Of a DNA stretch of 62,653 nucleotides, positions 40,639-49,655 are shown one piece after another (within the stretch, counting starts at the first letter, position 1; each line of letters opens with the position of its first letter). Both the position numbers and the translations under genes were made by a program. The notes under the pieces were generated by a model. That model was given only the letters and a program-made list of their open reading frames with translations, searched no databases and was not told where the DNA came from. The stretch is from Dactylosporangium sucinum (lineage in GTDB: Bacteria > Actinomycetota > Actinomycetes > Mycobacteriales > Micromonosporaceae): assembly GCF_014647515.1 (NCBI RefSeq), contig NZ_BMPI01000061.1, positions 974-63,626 on the forward strand, read 5' to 3'.

Positions 40639-41001
40639 ATGACACGTTCTCTCGTCGTCAAGGCAACCGCCGGGGCGGACGCCCCGGAGCGCTGCTCGCA
40701 GGCGTTCACCGTGGCCGCGACCGCCGTCGCCGGCGGGGTGCCCACCTCGCTCTGGCTGACCGGCGAGTCGGCCTGGTTCGCGCTGCCCGGGCGGGCCGAG
40801 ACCTTCGAGCTGGCGCACGCCGCGCCGCTCGCCGATCTGCTCGACTCGATCCTGGCGGGTGGCACGGTGACCCTGTGCACGCAGTGCGCCGCCCGCCGCG
40901 GCATCGGCCCGGAGGACGTGATCCCGGGCGTCCGGATCGCGGGCGCGGCCGTGTTCGTCGAGGAGGCCCTCCAGGACGACGCCCAGGCCCTCGTTTACTA
41001 A
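40639..41001 (+). CDS. DsrE-family protein
   Basis: 120 residues, DsrE/F-like alpha/beta fold: SLVVKATAGADAPERCSQAFTVAATAVAGG, SLWLTGESAWFALPG, LADLLDSILAGGTVTLCTQCAARRG, VRIAGAAVFVEEAL. The CTQC pair near residue 80 could carry sulfur or redox chemistry. ATG 40639 is preferred to ATG 40627 because of the TATGCT box 7 bases upstream. The 3' end overlaps the converging RTX gene by 4 bp. Confidence 0.82.
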   Translation: MTRSLVVKATAGADAPERCSQAFTVAATAVAGGVPTSLWLTGESAWFALPGRAETFELAHAAPLADLLDSILAGGTVTLCTQCAARRGIGPEDVIPGVRIAGAAVFVEEALQDDAQALVY

Positions 41002-42833
41002 GGCGATCCGTAGGTGGCCCGCGGCGGCAGGCCGAGCTCTGCCCGCAGGCCGTTCTCCGTGTACCGCAGCGGGTGCGCCGGATCGACCTCGTTCGGCGTC
41101 CCCGGGTCGCCGTCGTGGTCGATCGGCAGGCCGACCGCCTGGCGCTCGAGGTTGGGCACCGGCGCGCCGTTGGCCACGTCCCGGCCGCTCGCCCCGTTGT
41201 ACGGCCGGTGATTCGAAATACCGTGTGCGTGATCGTAGACGTGCGCCATTTCGTGGAAGAGGGTCACGATCGGCGGCGCCGAGCCCGGGAGCCCCTGCCA
41301 GCCGGGGTTGTAGCGGATCGCCTCCGGCCGGGCGTAGCCGTTCGCGTCCGTGGTCTCGCGGATGACCACGACGTCGAGCGCCGCGAGCATCTGCTGGCCG
41401 GTCGGCGAGGCGCGCAGCAGGTCCAGGTCGGCCGCCACGCGCTCCTCGAACTCGCGGTCGCCGTCGGGCACGACCAGCGTTCCGAGATCGCCGCGGATCG
41501 GCGTGGCGACGAGCCGCTCGACGCCGCCGACGGCGTCGTCGGCCTGGCCGAAGAGGCGGTCGTCGCCGTCCCCGCCGGTGACCGCGTCGGCGCCGTCCCC
41601 GGAGTACAGGACGTCGTCGCCCGGGCCGCCGTCGAGCGTGTCGGCGCCGCGCCCGCCGGACAGGACGTCGGCGCCCGCGCCGCCGTCGAGCCGGTCGTTG
41701 CCCGCCCCGCCCTCCAGGAAGTCGGCGCCCTCGCCGCCGCGCAGGACGTCGTCGCCGGACAGACCGTACACGGTGTCGTCGCCCGCCCCGCCGTCGACGA
41801 GGTCGCGGCCGGCGCCGCCGTCGGTGTAGTCCCGGCCGTCCTCGCCGAACACCGCGTCGTCACCCCGGTTGCCGGTGAGGTCGTCGTCGCCGGCGCCACC
41901 GCTGAGCAGGTCGTCGCCGAGCCCGCCGGCGACCGTGTCGTCCCCGGCCCCGGCGAACAGCAGGTCGTCGCCCGCGCCGCCGTCGACCTCCTCGGCGGCG
42001 TCGCTGCCCCAGAGCCGGTCGTCGCCGGGGCCGAGCACGGCATGCTCGGCGGTTGGCCCGCCGGGGCCGAGCGACACCCGGTCGTCGCCCCAGCCGGCGA
42101 CGACCGTGTCACTGCCCGCGCCCGCCAGCAGGGTGTCGTCGCCGGTCGAGCCGGTGAGCCGGTCGTCGCCGTCGCCCCCGAGGACGGTGACCGCGCCGCC
42201 GCCGGTCACCCGGACGGTGTCGTTGCCACCCCCGGTGCGGACCACGACGCGGGCGCCGGCCGGCACGGTCATCGCGACGCCGCCGACCACGACCGCGTCG
42301 CCGCGGATCTCCACGACGTCGTCGCCGTCGCCGGTGTTGACCAGGTAGAGGCCGCCGGCCGCGAACCCGTCGGCGTCCCGGGCGGCGGGGACCAGCCAGT
42401 CGTCCATGCGGCCGGCGGCGATCGCCGCCCAGTCGCGACGGAGGTCGGCCCACTCCCGCCGGGCCGCCGACAAAGCGGTACCCAGTTGCAGCAGCCCCCG
42501 GTCGACGTCGGCCCGGATCGCGGTCGCCTCGGCGTCGGGCGCCTGCCGGGTGAAGGCGTCGTCGAGGGCGGCCTGGCCGCGGCGCAGCAGCGCGGCGATC
42601 CCGTCGAACGCGACCGCCGTCGCGGTGGCGGTCGCGGCTGCCCGCTCCAGGTCGGCGCCGAGCCGGGCGCGGTGCGACCGGTACGTGTCGGCCGTGTCGC
42701 CCGCCCAGGCGACCGGCGCCGCCGCCCGGTCGAGGAGGTCGCGGGCGCCCCGGAGGTCGGCGGCCACCGCCCACCAGACGCCGGCCGCGGCGGCGGGCGC
42801 GGACGGATCGGCCCGCAGGTCCCAGGCAGCCAT
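40998..42833 (-). CDS. Putative ESX-secreted RTX-repeat protein with M91 metallopeptidase domain
   Basis: 611 residues in three parts. Residues 1-145 form a helical WXG100/LXG-like region (VAWAGDTADTYRSHRARLGADLERAA). Residues 195-432 contain about 20 RTX nonapeptides of GGxGxDxLx type (for example GGAGDDLLFAGAGDDTVAGG), which bind calcium outside the cell. Residues 440-611 form a zinc-peptidase domain with TLFHEMAHVYDH (His527, His531) and a C-terminal ENGLRAELGLPPR. That tail resembles the M91/NleD effector family as I know it. There is no signal peptide, as expected for type VII export. ATG 42833 overlaps the companion stop by one base (TGATG). Confidence 0.78.
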   Translation of the reverse strand: MAAWDLRADPSAPAAAAGVWWAVAADLRGARDLLDRAAAPVAWAGDTADTYRSHRARLGADLERAAATATATAVAFDGIAALLRRGQAALDDAFTRQAPDAEATAIRADVDRGLLQLGTALSAARREWADLRRDWAAIAAGRMDDWLVPAARDADGFAAGGLYLVNTGDGDDVVEIRGDAVVVGGVAMTVPAGARVVVRTGGGNDTVRVTGGGAVTVLGGDGDDRLTGSTGDDTLLAGAGSDTVVAGWGDDRVSLGPGGPTAEHAVLGPGDDRLWGSDAAEEVDGGAGDDLLFAGAGDDTVAGGLGDDLLSGGAGDDDLTGNRGDDAVFGEDGRDYTDGGAGRDLVDGGAGDDTVYGLSGDDVLRGGEGADFLEGGAGNDRLDGGAGADVLSGGRGADTLDGGPGDDVLYSGDGADAVTGGDGDDRLFGQADDAVGGVERLVATPIRGDLGTLVVPDGDREFEERVAADLDLLRASPTGQQMLAALDVVVIRETTDANGYARPEAIRYNPGWQGLPGSAPPIVTLFHEMAHVYDHAHGISNHRPYNGASGRDVANGAPVPNLERQAVGLPIDHDGDPGTPNEVDPAHPLRYTENGLRAELGLPPRATYGSP

Positions 42834-43159
42834 CAGCGGCCGGGTCCGCGGGAGCCGCCCAGCCGCGAGTCGGCCGCCACGTCGGCCGCGCGGTAGGCGA
42901 ACGCCGTGCGCAGCAGGGCGTCCGCGTCCACCTCCAGCGCCGCCGCCAGACTGCTCACCGCGTCATGGGCGTCGGCCAGCAGTCCGTCGGCCGTGTGGGC
43001 CACGCCCGCCGCGGCCGGGAGGTCACCCAGCGCGGACGACGGGACCGGCAGGTGGCGGAAGCCGGCCCGGTAGCGGGCGCCGGCACGGTCCGCCGCGGCC
43101 AGGCTCGCCGTGGCCAGGTCGACGAGCGTGCTGGGATCGACCCGGATCTCTTTCCCCAT
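42833..43159 (-). CDS. Small helical ESX/WXG100-like companion protein
   Basis: 108 residues, alpha-helical and Ala-rich. It opens IRVDPSTLVDLATASLAAADRAGARYRAG, the pattern of type VII secretion target or EspC-like proteins (ESX-1-associated DUF2580 group). A second helix AHDAVSSLAAALEVDADALLRTAFAYRAADVAA ends with a Tyr region. It is coupled to the RTX/M91 gene by TGATG, like the small helper genes of LXG toxins. ATG 43159 lies 7 bases after TACCCT. Confidence 0.7.
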   Translation of the reverse strand: MGKEIRVDPSTLVDLATASLAAADRAGARYRAGFRHLPVPSSALGDLPAAAGVAHTADGLLADAHDAVSSLAAALEVDADALLRTAFAYRAADVAADSRLGGSRGPGR

Positions 43160-43201
43160 AGGCCGCAGGGTAGCTAGGCCACCCCGCGGCCCGCGGCCCG
43201 A

Positions 43202-44179
43202 TCAGGCCGAATAGTCAAGACCGACCTTTGCCCGTACAACGTCCAAAACCCGAAGAATCTCCAGCGTCTCGGACAGCGGGATCAGCGGGCTCTCGGTCAG
43301 GCCCTCGCGGAGGCAGCGCTGCACCTCGGCCGCCTCGAAGTGGTAGCCCAGGCCCTCGAACGGCATCTCGACCCGCTCGGGCTCGTCGCCCCGCCAGAGC
43401 GTGTACTCCGGCGGGCAGAAGAAGTCGCGCGGGATCTCGAACCGGCCCGTTGTGCCCGTGATCGTGGCCCGGCGCGCGCTGTCGCCGAGCAGCGAGCAGG
43501 TCAGCGCGGCCACCGCTCCCGACTCGTAGCCGAACAGCATGCCGGTGTTCTCGTCGACACCGCCCGAGCTCATCCGCGCCCAGGCGTGGATCTCGCTCGG
43601 GGCGCCGAGGAACAGGTGCGCGAACGTCACGGGGTATATCCCGACGTCGTAGAGGCCCCCGCCGCCGAGCGCCCGGTTGCGCAGCCGGCCGGTCTCCTCG
43701 AACGGACCCTGGATGCCGAAGTCGGCGTGCACGCTCACCAGGTCGCCGATCGCGCCGTCGGCGATGAGCCCGGCGATGCGGCGGATGACCGGGAAGCAGC
43801 GCATCCACATGGCCTCCATGAGGAACACGCCGGCCGAGCGGGCGGTCTCCACGAGGCGCTCGGAGGAGGCGACGTCGAGCGTGAACGGCTTCTCGGTGAG
43901 CGTCGCCCGGCCGGCGCCGAGGGACAGCATCGTCGCCTCGTAATGCGCGGTGTGCGGGGTGGCCACGTAGATGGCGTCGACGCCGTCGTCCTCGACCAGG
44001 TCGCGCCACGAGCCGTGGGCCCGCGGGATGCCGTGTGCCTCGGCGAATCGCTGTGCGGATTCGGTACTGCGGGATCCCACCGCCACAACCTCGGCATCCG
44101 GCAGCAGGCGAAGGTCCTCGACGAACTTGGTGGCGATGACGCCGGTGGACAGGATGCCCCAGCGAATGCGGTCGGCCAT
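43202..44179 (-). CDS. Gfo/Idh/MocA family oxidoreductase
   Basis: 325 residues. The N-terminal Rossmann domain starts IRWGILSTGVIATKFVEDL (GxxxxGxxxA-like) with VVAVGSRS, YVATPHTAHYE and the catalytic-Lys motif TLTEKPFTLD. The C-terminal alpha/beta substrate domain holds MEAMWMRCFPVI, GGGGLYDVGIYPV and the dyad His/Asp pattern of dimeric dihydrodiol-dehydrogenase-like members. ATG 44179 is 6 bases after TACGCT (leaderless). Substrate unknown. Confidence 0.9.
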   Translation of the reverse strand: MADRIRWGILSTGVIATKFVEDLRLLPDAEVVAVGSRSTESAQRFAEAHGIPRAHGSWRDLVEDDGVDAIYVATPHTAHYEATMLSLGAGRATLTEKPFTLDVASSERLVETARSAGVFLMEAMWMRCFPVIRRIAGLIADGAIGDLVSVHADFGIQGPFEETGRLRNRALGGGGLYDVGIYPVTFAHLFLGAPSEIHAWARMSSGGVDENTGMLFGYESGAVAALTCSLLGDSARRATITGTTGRFEIPRDFFCPPEYTLWRGDEPERVEMPFEGLGYHFEAAEVQRCLREGLTESPLIPLSETLEILRVLDVVRAKVGLDYSA

Positions 44180-44235
44180 GGCGAGAGCGTAGTCCTCCGT
44201 GGTTGGGTCCATGATCGACCGGGTATCGGGGGGCG

Positions 44236-44652
44236 GTGAAACCTCGTGATCGCCGCCCGGACGGGGTGTCGGACCGGACCGTCGAGGGCCTCGGCAAGCT
44301 CAGCGAGGCGCTGGAGACGGTGGAGCGCGCCCGCGGGCGCCTGTACGACCTGCACCAGCTCATCGGGCACGCCGACCTCATGCTCGACGAGGCCGTGGCG
44401 CTGCTGCGCGCCGCCGGGCACGACCCGCTCGCCGACCGCATCGACACGGAGCTGATCGGCCGCAACGTGATCCCGGGCCGCTGGACGTTTCAGCTCGTCG
44501 AGGAGTTCGACGACGGCTACTACGCGCTGTTCCGCGAGCTGGAGCGGGAGGCCCGCGACGAGCTCGTTCAGGGCCGCCGGCACGTCTTCGAGGCGGAGAT
44601 GAAGGAGGCTCGGCGCACCCACGGCGCACCCGGCCACGAGGCGACCCCTTAG
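44236..44652 (+). CDS. Conserved hypothetical helical protein
   Basis: 138 residues, mostly helical (LGKLSEALETVERARGRLYDLHQLIGHADLMLDEAVALLRAAGHDPLADRI), with conserved NVIPGRWTFQLVEEFDDGYYALFRELEREARDELVQGRRHVFEAEMK. The family is common in actinobacteria but I know no function. GTG 44236 follows a G-run. The next gene starts 9 bp downstream. Confidence 0.72.
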   Translation: MKPRDRRPDGVSDRTVEGLGKLSEALETVERARGRLYDLHQLIGHADLMLDEAVALLRAAGHDPLADRIDTELIGRNVIPGRWTFQLVEEFDDGYYALFRELEREARDELVQGRRHVFEAEMKEARRTHGAPGHEATP

Positions 44653-44661
44653 CGTTGCCTC

Positions 44662-45423
44662 ATGGTGGAGTACCGGTTGCCGCCCGCGCTGGCGGAACGA
44701 GCCCGACGGTTCGCGGAAGAAGGTGGCGTACCGGCTGAGGTGCGCCTGGCCAGCACGGTGGTGCTGCTGCGCGAGCCGTTCGAGGCCTACCTGATCCGGC
44801 GGGTGCCGACGATGGCGTTCGCGGCGTCGATGTACGTCTTCCCCGGCGGTGGCGTCGATCCCCGGGACGCCGCCGTGCACCCCGGCTGGGCCGGCCCGGC
44901 GCCGGACGAGTGGGCGCGGCGGCTGCGGCTGGAGGAGTCGGTGGCCCGGTCCGTCGTCTGCGCGGCGGTGCGGGAGGTGTTCGAGGAGTCCGGCGTCCTG
45001 CTGGCCGGGCCGTCGCCGGAGACGGTCGTCGGCGACGTGAGCGGCCCGGAGTGGGAGGAGGCCCGGCTCGCGCTCATCGCGCGGGAGTTCGGCTTCGCCG
45101 ACTTCCTCAGCCGCCGGGGGCTGGTGCTGCGCAGCGACCTGCTGGTGCCGTGGTCGCGGTGGATCACGCCGGAGTTCGAACCCCGGCGCTTCGACACCTA
45201 CTTCTTTCTCGCCCTGCTGCCGGAGGGGCAGCTGACCCGCGACGTCGGCGGCGAGGCCGACGCCACGGTCTGGTGCGCGCCGGCCGACGCGGCGGACGGC
45301 CGGTTCACCATGCTGCCGCCGACCGTCCACACGCTCTCGGAGCTCGCGGCGGCCGGCAGCATCGCGGCGGCCCTGGCGGCGGCGCCGGCCCGGGATCCGG
45401 CCGACGCCATCCGCCCTTTTTAG
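44662..45423 (+). CDS. Nudix hydrolase (NUDT7/NUDT19-like, CoA-diphosphatase type)
   Basis: 253 residues. The Nudix box reads VVCAAVREVFEESGVLL with the preceding Gly in VFPGGGVDPRD. The insertion between strand and box and the length match the NUDT19 branch that acts on CoA or acyl-CoA. ATG 44662 lies 6 bases after TAGCGT. The stop codon TAG overlaps the converging pstB stop. Confidence 0.87.
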   Translation: MVEYRLPPALAERARRFAEEGGVPAEVRLASTVVLLREPFEAYLIRRVPTMAFAASMYVFPGGGVDPRDAAVHPGWAGPAPDEWARRLRLEESVARSVVCAAVREVFEESGVLLAGPSPETVVGDVSGPEWEEARLALIAREFGFADFLSRRGLVLRSDLLVPWSRWITPEFEPRRFDTYFFLALLPEGQLTRDVGGEADATVWCAPADAADGRFTMLPPTVHTLSELAAAGSIAAALAAAPARDPADAIRPF

Positions 45424-46196
45424 CCGAAGCGGCCCGTGATGTAGTCCTCGGTCTTCTTCACCGAGGGGTTGGTGAAGATCTTCGCCGTGTCGTCGTACTC
45501 GATGAGCCGGCCCGGGTCGCCCGTCTTGTCGATCGAGAAGAACCCGGTCCGGTCCGAGACCCGGGCCGCCTGCTGCATGTTGTGCGTGACGATCACGATC
45601 GTGTACTGGTTCTTGAGCTCGGTGATCAGGTCCTCGATCGCCAGCGTGGAGATCGGGTCGAGGGCCGAGCAGGGCTCGTCCATGAGCACGACCTGCGGCT
45701 CGACCGCGATGGTGCGGGCGATGCACAGGCGCTGCTGCTGACCACCGGACAGGCCGGCGCCGGGGCGGCCGAGCCGGTCCTTGACCTCGTTCCACAGGTT
45801 GGCGCTGCGCAGCGCCTTCTCGGCGACCTCTTCGAGGACCGACTTCTTCTTCACGCCGTTGAGGCGCAGGCCGGCGACCACGTTCTCGAAGATGGACATC
45901 GTCGGGAACGGGTTGGGCCGCTGGAAGACCATGCCGATCATGCGGCGGACGGCCGTGACGTCGACGTCACGGTCGTAGATGTTCTGCCCGTCGATGAGGA
46001 GCTGACCCTCGATCCGCGCGTTGGGCAGGACCTCGTGCATGCGGTTGATGGACCGCAGGAACGTGGACTTGCCGCAGCCGGACGGTCCGATCAGCGCGGT
46101 GACCGACTTGGGCTCGATGGTCATCGAGACCCCGTCGATCGCCTTGAACGAGCCGTAGTACGACGTGACGCCGTGGGCTTCGATCCGCTTTGCCAT
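45420..46196 (-). CDS. pstB: Phosphate ABC transporter ATP-binding protein PstB
   Basis: 258 residues. Walker A GPSGCGKST, Q-loop MVFQRPNPFPTMSI (PstB-specific), signature LSGGQQQRLCIARTI, Walker B VLMDEPCSALDP, switch His VTHNMQQAARVSD, and the family ending GRLIEYDDTAKIFTNPSVKKTEDYITGRFG. ATG 46196. It is the last gene of pstSCAB. Confidence 0.97.
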   Translation of the reverse strand: MAKRIEAHGVTSYYGSFKAIDGVSMTIEPKSVTALIGPSGCGKSTFLRSINRMHEVLPNARIEGQLLIDGQNIYDRDVDVTAVRRMIGMVFQRPNPFPTMSIFENVVAGLRLNGVKKKSVLEEVAEKALRSANLWNEVKDRLGRPGAGLSGGQQQRLCIARTIAVEPQVVLMDEPCSALDPISTLAIEDLITELKNQYTIVIVTHNMQQAARVSDRTGFFSIDKTGDPGRLIEYDDTAKIFTNPSVKKTEDYITGRFG

Positions 46197-46213
46197 TTGG
46201 GGGGCTCCAGTGT

Positions 46214-47299
46214 CTATCGAGCGAGCTTGTTCCGGCGAGCGAGCAGCTTCGCCGCGACGGTGAGGACCAGCACGAGCACGACCAGTGTGAGAGCCGCCGT
46301 CCAGGCCCGCCCGGGAGCGAACTCGGAGGCCACGCCGGCCTGCTGGAACACGTACAGCGACAGCGAGGACTGACCGCCGCTGAACACGTTGAAGTTGATC
46401 GCGCTGAGGCCACCGGCGACGAGCAGGACCGGGGCCGTCTCGCCGGCGGCGCGGGCCACGGCGAGCATGACACCGGTGACGATGCCGGGGCCGGCGGTCG
46501 GCAGCACGATGCTGGTGATCGTCTTCCACTTCGGCACGCCGAGCGCGAAGGCACCCTCCCGCAGCGCGGTGGGCACCAGCCGCAGCATCTCCTCGGTCGA
46601 GCGGACCACCGTCGGCAGCATGAGCACGCTGAGCGAGAGGGCCGCCGCGAAGCCGGAGTACTCCGGCCGGCCGTCGTTGTAGAGCGGCGTGATCGTGAAG
46701 ACCCAGAACGACAGCACGAACAGACCGGAGACGATCGACGGGATGCCGGTCATGACGTCGACGAAGAAGCGGATCGCGTTGGCCAGGAAGCCGCGCCCGT
46801 ACTCGACGATGTAGACCGCGCCCATGATGCCGAGCGGCACCGTGATCAGCGTGGCGATGCCCGCCTGCTCGATCGTGCCGACGATCGCGTGGTAGGCGCC
46901 GCCCTTCTCGTCGAACACGCCGATGTTGTTCATCGAGGTGTTGAAGAAGTTGGCGTCCAGGCGGGAGGTGCCCTTGCTGAGCAGCGTCCAGACCACCGAG
47001 ATCAGGGGCAGCAGCGCGAGGATGAACGCACCGTAGATCAGGATGGTGGCCATCCGGTTGCGGGCGGACCGGCCGCCCTCGACGAAGGTTGCCGCGACGC
47101 CCATGAAGATCACGAACAGGAGCGCGGCGACGACGCCGGTGAGGATCATCCCGCCGTACGACGTCAGGTAGACCAGCACGAACGAGACGGCGATCGCCGC
47201 CGCGGCGGTCGCCCAGGGCGCCCACGACGGCAGCGACTTGACGCGCAGCTGGTGAGCGTCCTGGAAGCCCAGCCGGGTGGGTGTTTCGACGCTCATCAT
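46214..47299 (-). CDS. pstA: Phosphate ABC transporter permease PstA
   Basis: 361 residues with an extended N-terminus (two extra hydrophobic helices, about 28-80) before the six-helix core. The transport signature is AREGAFALGVPKWKTITSIVLPTAGPGIVTGV (EAA loop) near residue 245, and the lumenal MTGIPSIVSGLF and AGETAPVLLVAG are family-specific. ATG 47299 overlaps the pstC stop by ATGA. Confidence 0.95.
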   Translation of the reverse strand: MMSVETPTRLGFQDAHQLRVKSLPSWAPWATAAAAIAVSFVLVYLTSYGGMILTGVVAALLFVIFMGVAATFVEGGRSARNRMATILIYGAFILALLPLISVVWTLLSKGTSRLDANFFNTSMNNIGVFDEKGGAYHAIVGTIEQAGIATLITVPLGIMGAVYIVEYGRGFLANAIRFFVDVMTGIPSIVSGLFVLSFWVFTITPLYNDGRPEYSGFAAALSLSVLMLPTVVRSTEEMLRLVPTALREGAFALGVPKWKTITSIVLPTAGPGIVTGVMLAVARAAGETAPVLLVAGGLSAINFNVFSGGQSSLSLYVFQQAGVASEFAPGRAWTAALTLVVLVLVLTVAAKLLARRNKLAR

Positions 47300-48285
47300 G
47301 CGCTCCCGACAAACTCACGGCGCCGGTACACGATGGCCCGGGCGGCCATGTTGACGACCAGCGTGATGGCGAACAGCGCCAGACCGGAGGCGATCAGCGC
47401 GCCGCGGCCGAACTCGTTGGCCTCGGCGAACCGGTTGGCGATGTTCGAGGCGATCGTGACGCCACCGGGGCCCAGCAGGTCGAAGTTGATGGCGAACACG
47501 CTGCCGAGGGTCAGCGCCAGGGCGATCGTCTCGCCGAGCGCGCGGCCCAGGCCGAGCATGACCGAGGCGATGATGCCCGCCTTGCCGTAGGGCAGGACGG
47601 ACGTGCGGATCATCTCCCACTTGGTCGCGCCCAGGGCCAGCGCGGCCTCCTGGTTCTCCGGCGGGGTCTGCATGAAGACCTCGCGGGAGAGGGAGGTGAC
47701 GATCGGCAGGATCATGATCCCGAGGACGATCGAGCCCAGCAGGACCGACTTCCCGTAGGGACCCTCGCTGCCGAAGATCGGCAGCCAGCCGAACGTGTCG
47801 TGCAGCCACTTCGAAAGGTTGCTCACCGGCTCGTAGAAGTAGTCGCGGCCCCAGAGGCCGAAGACGACGCTGGGGACGGCGGCGAGCAGGTCGATGATGA
47901 AGCCGAGGGTGGTGGCGACCCGGCGGTGCGCGTAGTGCGAGAGGCACAGCGCGATGCCGAGCGCTACCGGCACGGCCAGCAGCAGCGCCAGGAAGGCGGT
48001 GAGGATCGTCCCGAACACCGTCGCGGCGATACCGAACTTCGGATCGTCACCGTCGGTGAACCACTCCTTGTAGGTGAAGAAGTTCGCGTTGTCATCACTG
48101 ATGGCCGGGATGGCCTTGACGATGAGGAAGACGGCGATGGCGGCGATGATGACCAGCACCATCGAGCCGGCAGCCGTCGCGGTGCCGCGGAAGATGACGT
48201 CCCCGCCGAATCGCTTGCGCGGCGGAAGACCACCACCTCCGCCGGGCGAACCGGCGGAGGTGGCAGGCAGAGTCTGCTGGCTCAA
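47296..48285 (-). CDS. pstC: Phosphate ABC transporter permease PstC
   Basis: 329 residues, six helices. The EAA loop reads NQEAALALGATKWEMIRTSVLPYGKAGI, and VPSVVFGLWG and GRALGETIALALTLG are PstC marks. The start is TTG 48285 with AGGA 7 bases upstream. It lies 11 bp after pstS. Gly-rich leader GGGGGLPPRKRFGGD is cytosolic. Confidence 0.95.
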   Translation of the reverse strand: MSQQTLPATSAGSPGGGGGLPPRKRFGGDVIFRGTATAAGSMVLVIIAAIAVFLIVKAIPAISDDNANFFTYKEWFTDGDDPKFGIAATVFGTILTAFLALLLAVPVALGIALCLSHYAHRRVATTLGFIIDLLAAVPSVVFGLWGRDYFYEPVSNLSKWLHDTFGWLPIFGSEGPYGKSVLLGSIVLGIMILPIVTSLSREVFMQTPPENQEAALALGATKWEMIRTSVLPYGKAGIIASVMLGLGRALGETIALALTLGSVFAINFDLLGPGGVTIASNIANRFAEANEFGRGALIASGLALFAITLVVNMAARAIVYRRREFVGSA

Positions 48286-48296
48286 CGAGGTTCCTG

Positions 48297-49418
48297 TCAG
48301 GCCAGGTTCTTGACCGAGGTCTCAACCTTGGCCCGGACCGACTCGGGCAGCGGGGCGTAGCCCAGCTTGTCGAGCACCTTCTGGCCGTCGGCGCTGGCGG
48401 TGTAGCCGAGGAAGCCCTTGACGAGCGCGAGCTTGTCGGCCGCGGTGCCCTTGCTGCAGACGATCTCGTAGGTCACCAGGATGATCGGGTAGGCCCCGGC
48501 CTCCTTGGTGGCGTAGTCGATCGACAGCTTCAGGTCGTCGCCGGTGCCGGTGATCTTGGCGCCGGCAACGGTCTTGCCAGCGGCCTCACCGGTCAGCGCG
48601 GTGTACTCGCCGGCGCCGTTGTAGACCTTCGCGGTCGCGAGGCTGTTGGTCTTGGCGAACGACCACTCGACGTAGCCGATCGAGCCGGCGCTCTTCTTCA
48701 GCGCGGCGGCAACGCCGTCCGACTTCTGCTCACCCTGGCCGCCCGGGGCCTTCCAGACCTTGTCCTTGCCGAAGGTCCAGTCGCTGGCCGCGGTCTTGGT
48801 CAGGTAGTCGGTGAAGTTCTCCGTGGTGCCCGACGAGTCCGCGCGGTGCACGGCCAGGATCGGGGTCGACGGCAGCGTCGCGCTGGGGTTGTCGGCCTTG
48901 ATGGCCGCGTCGTCCCAGGTCTTGACCGAGCCGTTGAAGATCTTCGCGAGCGTCGCCGGCTTGAGCTGCAGGTCCTTGACGCCGTCGAGGTTGTAGGCGA
49001 TCGCGATCGGGCCGGTGACCATCGGCAGGTTGAGGGCCGGGCTGCCACCGCAGCGCGCGGTCGACTTCGTGGTCTCGTCGCCGTCCTTGAGGGCGGAGTC
49101 CGAGCCGGCAAAGTCGGCGGTGCCGCCGGTGAACGCGGTGATGCCGGCGCCGGAACCGGTGCCCTGGTAGTCAATCTTGGCGCCGGAGCAGGCCTGCTGG
49201 TAAGCCTTGATCCACTCGTCCATCGCGTTCTTCTGGGCGGACGAGCCCTGAGAGGTCAGCGAGCCGGTCGCACAGGCAATGCTGCCACCACCGGCGGCGC
49301 CGGACGAGCCGGCGGCACCCGGGGTGCTGGGGGTCTCGTTGTCCGAGCCGCACGCGGCGAGCGCGAGCGTCGCGGTGATCGCGATGCCGGCGATGAGGCC
49401 GTGCCGCTTGAGGTTCAC
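48297..49418 (-). CDS. pstS: Phosphate-binding lipoprotein PstS
   Basis: 373 residues. The signal peptide ends with lipobox LAAC (ALAACGSDN). The mature protein has a Gly/Ser linker and the phosphate site pieces GSSAQ, GTGSGAGI, ADFAGSDSAL and HRADSSGTTENFTDYL. GTG 49418 has AGGGA 7 bases upstream. PHO-box repeats lie about 120 bp upstream on the same strand, so RegX3 control is very likely. Confidence 0.96.
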   Translation of the reverse strand: MNLKRHGLIAGIAITATLALAACGSDNETPSTPGAAGSSGAAGGGSIACATGSLTSQGSSAQKNAMDEWIKAYQQACSGAKIDYQGTGSGAGITAFTGGTADFAGSDSALKDGDETTKSTARCGGSPALNLPMVTGPIAIAYNLDGVKDLQLKPATLAKIFNGSVKTWDDAAIKADNPSATLPSTPILAVHRADSSGTTENFTDYLTKTAASDWTFGKDKVWKAPGGQGEQKSDGVAAALKKSAGSIGYVEWSFAKTNSLATAKVYNGAGEYTALTGEAAGKTVAGAKITGTGDDLKLSIDYATKEAGAYPIILVTYEIVCSKGTAADKLALVKGFLGYTASADGQKVLDKLGYAPLPESVRAKVETSVKNLA

Positions 49419-49535
49419 TGCGGTCCCTTCGTCGGGATGTTCCGTCTTCCGTGACCTGGGGAGGTATGTCGGAAGGCCGACGCAGGTCGTCGACTGCAAG
49501 CGACGCTAAGAGCGGCAGGTAACCTTCCCGCCCGG

Positions 49536-49612
49536 AGAGGGTGAACGCAGGGTGAACAGGTCCAGGGCGACAGGTGACGCCTGGTCGGAGGACAGTTGGC
49601 CATTGGGTGAAC
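49536..49612 (-). promoter_or_regulatory. PHO box upstream of pstS
   Basis: Read on the minus strand, two adjacent 11-bp repeats GTTCACCCTGC (49557-49547) and GTTCACCCTCT (49546-49536) are near-perfect PHO-box units. A third unit GTTCACCCAAT lies at 49612-49602. Confidence 0.85.
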
Positions 49613-49655
49613 TGCCCAGCCGAGGTGCACTGTGTCCGTTTTGGGGCGTCAACGT

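Noticed and set aside
44209..44220. CCATGATCGACC as another copy of the family C palindrome
   Set aside because: The complementary arm is missing. It could be a decayed remnant, but a 12-bp match alone is not enough.
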